Source of the DNA: Ciborinia camelliae
Taxonomy: Eukaryota; Ascomycota; Leotiomycetes; Helotiales; Sclerotiniaceae
Assembly: GCA_025890175.1 (NCBI GenBank)
Contig: JANPYM010000002.1
Location: forward strand, 2,919,563 to 2,965,394
Direction of reading: 5' to 3'
Length of the DNA: 45,832 nt
Below the pieces are notes generated by a model that saw only the letters and a program-made list of their open reading frames with translations, was not told the origin of the DNA and did no database searches. Shown here in pieces: positions 45,786-45,832 of the stretch (position 1 is the stretch's first letter; the number at the start of each line of letters is the position of its first letter). The position numbers and the translations under genes were made by a program.

Positions 45786-45832
45786 CTGGGGGAGTTGGTG
45801 TGTTAGCTGAGTGGATTGGAGAATGGGATGGG

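Overview
The window is fungal nuclear DNA. Genes carry many short GT-AG introns (about 50-130 nt), intergenic spacers are AT-rich, and the gene content is that of a filamentous ascomycete. Codon use, base composition and the recurrent TACCTA/GGTACC spacer motifs suggest a leotiomycete such as Botrytis, Sclerotinia or Monilinia. That placement is inference; no database was searched. All gene models were built by hand from splice sites and reading frames, and every complete model closes to a whole number of codons.

Left part (1-14.2 kb): a 3'-truncated MFS transporter (-), a DHH-family exopolyphosphatase PPX1 (+), and a large F-box/WD40/UIM protein (-). A gene-poor stretch of about 5 kb follows. 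It holds a decayed secreted aspartic protease and a doubtful Ser/Thr-rich relic. A small Pro/Ser-rich protein gene (+) closes this part.

Centre (14.6-35.3 kb): a compact housekeeping block. It holds splicing factor SYF1 (-), V-ATPase subunit D VMA8 (+, with 11-nt and 10-nt microexons), U2 snRNP B'' (-), a three-domain adenylate-forming reductase A-T-R (-), a DPB3-like histone-fold subunit (+), U2 snRNP A' LEA1 (-), the PI3-kinase regulatory kinase VPS15 (-) and a small hydrophilic protein (-). Three of these genes serve the spliceosome, and two of them (U2A' and U2B'') encode the partners of one heterodimer.

Right part (35.3-45.8 kb): a 3.4-kb spacer rich in GTAC/CTAC motifs precedes a membrane SH3 protein (+). 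Next comes a layered repeat region at 41.48-43.38 kb: 20 perfect copies of a 9-mer, then about 0.9 kb of C-depleted satellite with a 21-unit 8-mer array, then about 0.45 kb of almost pure A/T. BCP1 (+) and a 5'-truncated chorismate mutase (-) close the window. The chorismate mutase reading frame breaks at a run of eight C.

Most worth checking are the strand-asymmetric satellite block, the broken chorismate mutase frame, the aspartic protease relic, the spliceosomal gene neighbourhood, the VMA8 microexons, and the orphan A-T-R reductase. I found no convincing tRNA, rRNA, CRISPR or intact transposon.
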